Shown piece after piece: positions 62,419 to 64,000 of a stretch of 64,000 nucleotides of DNA. Origin of the DNA: Rosellinia necatrix (lineage: Eukaryota; Ascomycota; Sordariomycetes; Xylariales; Xylariaceae); contig JAGYVD010000002.1 in assembly GCA_021209875.1 (NCBI GenBank), positions 1 through 64,000 of the forward strand. Direction: 5' to 3'. Below the pieces are notes generated by a model. That model was not told the DNA's origin. It saw only the letters and a program-made list of their open reading frames with translations, and made no database searches. Position numbers and translations under genes: made by a program. Positions within the stretch are counted from its first letter, which is position 1; each line of letters opens with the position of its first letter.

Positions 62419-63256
62419 TGTGATGCGTTGTATATGAAACTGTACAGGCTCGTTTGATGGGATGCAGTAAAGCTCCTTTGTTATTAATATGGCCTTAAAA
62501 TCCGAGAATTTCACGATCTTTATAGAGCGGACGAGTTATCTATCTAGGAAGCTCCATGGAAATGTAGAGAAGGCAAGTGGGTCTAGTGATTCGAAGGCTT
62601 TGGTCAACGACTGGATGGCTACATCATGAGTGCTCTCGGATCTGGGAGTTGGGCATCAATAGATCTGAACATATGTGTGCTGGCACAGAGCGACCCCGCG
62701 TATCCTGCCGTGTCTGCTTGCCGTTCAGCACAGGGTGCAGACGAGGCTATTATGTATGCATACCATTCTGACCAGTTGCGGCTGATCGCTGTGCAGTAGT
62801 CGTGATTAGCATTGCGACCCTCGCTGGATGGGCTTGGGGGCCGGACTCCAAGAACCAAACTACACAAATATAGATACTTCTCCAACCAATCAATATTATT
62901 AACGTGTACTCCAGCATAAAAATATTCAGCGCGGATGTGAGCAATGCGCGCGAGAGAGGGGGTTGGCGGCAATCTTGATTAGCAGCTGCTACAGGGAGGC
63001 GGGGTATGAATGCAAAACACTCTCTCTCTTTCGCCCAACGGTTGCTGTTTCGGCAACTAGGATAGCTCTATGGCGCTATATACGGACTTCTAGGCCCGTC
63101 CTGCCCCCCCTTTTTCCGTCTCTGAGGGCGCATTGTTGGCTCTGCTTCACGGGGGTTCAGCTTCGATACTAGTTCTTGGAAAAGAAAAGAAAATAGTCTC
63201 TGATTGGCAGCGTTCGAGTGACGGGTGAAGCAGGCACTACCCACCTGTTCGGCAGC
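62419..63256. promoter_or_regulatory. divergent intergenic region of the effector/NLR pair
   Basis: About 840 bp between the two start codons, presumably holding both promoters. Short frames on both strands are without resemblance. No motif singled out. Confidence 0.5.
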
Positions 63257-64000
63257 ATGGAGCTTCATGGTCAGGGGATTCAGAACTCTGGCATCTTCAA
63301 CGTCGCTGGTGATATTAAAATCGGTATGCCGCCATAGAGACAACACCCTGCAGAAGCTGACAGCTGGGAAGCTGCCACACATACAGACAACGATACTCTT
63401 CTAAAGATACGGTTAACCGACCCTCTAGACGACAAAGCCCGCATCGAAGAGCAGAAAGGTGGCCTGCTCTACGACTCGTACAAATGGATCTTCAAACATG
63501 AAAATTTCCAAAAATGGCGTGACGGCGAGGGGAACCAACACCTCTGGATTAGAGGTGACCCTGGCAAGGGGAAGACGATGCTGCTTTGCGGGATCATCGA
63601 CGAGTTGAATAAAGCGGAGAGGAAGGACTGGAACATTGCCTACTACTTCTGCCAAGGCACCGACGACAAACTCAACAAAGCCACCTGCGTACTACGAGGG
63701 CTTATATTTTCGTTGTTATCGCTGCAGCCTAGGCTCCTAGAGTGTGTTCGAGAGCAGATTGACGGGGCAAGTGGAGACATGTTCCAAGACGCGAACGGTT
63801 GGGCCGCGCTGTGCAGGATATTCCGTCGCCTAATGGAGGAAATAGAGAAACGAAAGGAAACGGCTTGCGTTGTTGTGGATGCACTGGACGAGTGCATGGA
63901 AGGTCAGGATGGCCTTTTGAGATGGATCGCGAGCCTGTCGTCGTCGTCCATCAAAGTCCTTGTCTCCAGTCGCAATTGGCCTTCAATCGAGAGCGGACTC
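63257..64000 (+). CDS. NACHT NLR (STAND) protein with N-terminal amyloid-like motif, cut by the window end
   Basis: Exon 1 is 63257-63323 and exon 2 starts at 63387. The 63-bp intron has donor GTATGC, branch CTGAC (about 63356) and acceptor CATACAG, and it removes an in-frame TAG at 63335. Exon 1 encodes only the motif MELHGQGIQNSGIFNVAGD. Exon 2 gives TDPLDDKARIEEQKGGLL (the usual lead-in of fungal NACHT proteins), Walker A GDPGKGKTM, Walker B VVVDALDEC and the sensor-like VLVSSRNW. The C-terminal repeats (ankyrin, WD or TPR) that would recognise the ligand lie beyond 64000. There is no separate N-terminal effector domain, as in NLRs that signal through a short amyloid motif to a partner protein. 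Confidence 0.88.

Noticed and set aside
63335..63337. NLR inactivated by an in-frame TAG
   Set aside because: The TAG lies in a well-formed 63-bp intron. A 30-bp intron ending at 63353 was also considered but is too short for fungal splicing.

Overview
The window is the left end of a chromosome of a filamentous ascomycete (Pezizomycotina, probably a Sordariomycete). It opens with CCCTAA telomere repeats. Its genes carry 50-100 bp GT-AG introns with CTAAC/CTGAC branch points. Its repeats are converted to extremely AT-rich DNA by C-to-T/G-to-A transitions, the signature of repeat-induced point mutation (RIP). I do not name a species.

Layout: 1-212 telomere. 213-8.25 kb AT-rich subtelomere with a dispersed LTR family (one complete short LTR element, three solo LTRs). 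8.25-9.27 kb two tandem arrays (9-bp and 62-bp units). 9.8-31.8 kb a normal-GC gene island. 32,191-60,540 a RIP-destroyed block that resolves into four LTR retrotransposons nested inside one another, each bounded by paired LTRs and an exact (or near-exact) 5-bp target duplication, plus two less-mutated solo LTRs. 61.3-64 kb a second gene island holding an effector gene and a truncated NLR gene.

Gene island 1 carries a seven-exon sugar-phosphate isomerase/epimerase, an eight-exon zinc alcohol/formaldehyde-type dehydrogenase, a broken alpha/beta hydrolase, a hypothetical two-exon gene, a broken protein kinase, a secreted manganese lipoxygenase, a secreted heme-thiolate peroxidase, a hotdog thioesterase-like protein, an MFS transporter, a PAQR/AdipoR-like receptor and a cytochrome P450 with a C-terminal frameshift. 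The run lipoxygenase-peroxidase-thioesterase-MFS-P450 looks like accessory (possibly oxylipin-related) oxidative metabolism, but no PKS, NRPS or terpene synthase is present.

The most interesting system is at the right end. A PNP/UDP-phosphorylase-domain protein (minus strand) ends in a short Gly/Asn-rich motif, and the divergent NACHT NLR gene begins with nearly the same motif. This is the arrangement expected for fungal NLR/effector pairs that signal by amyloid templating (sigma-type). The second highlight is the four-deep retrotransposon nest, whose outermost element is a Copia element with an initiator-tRNA half-molecule primer site.
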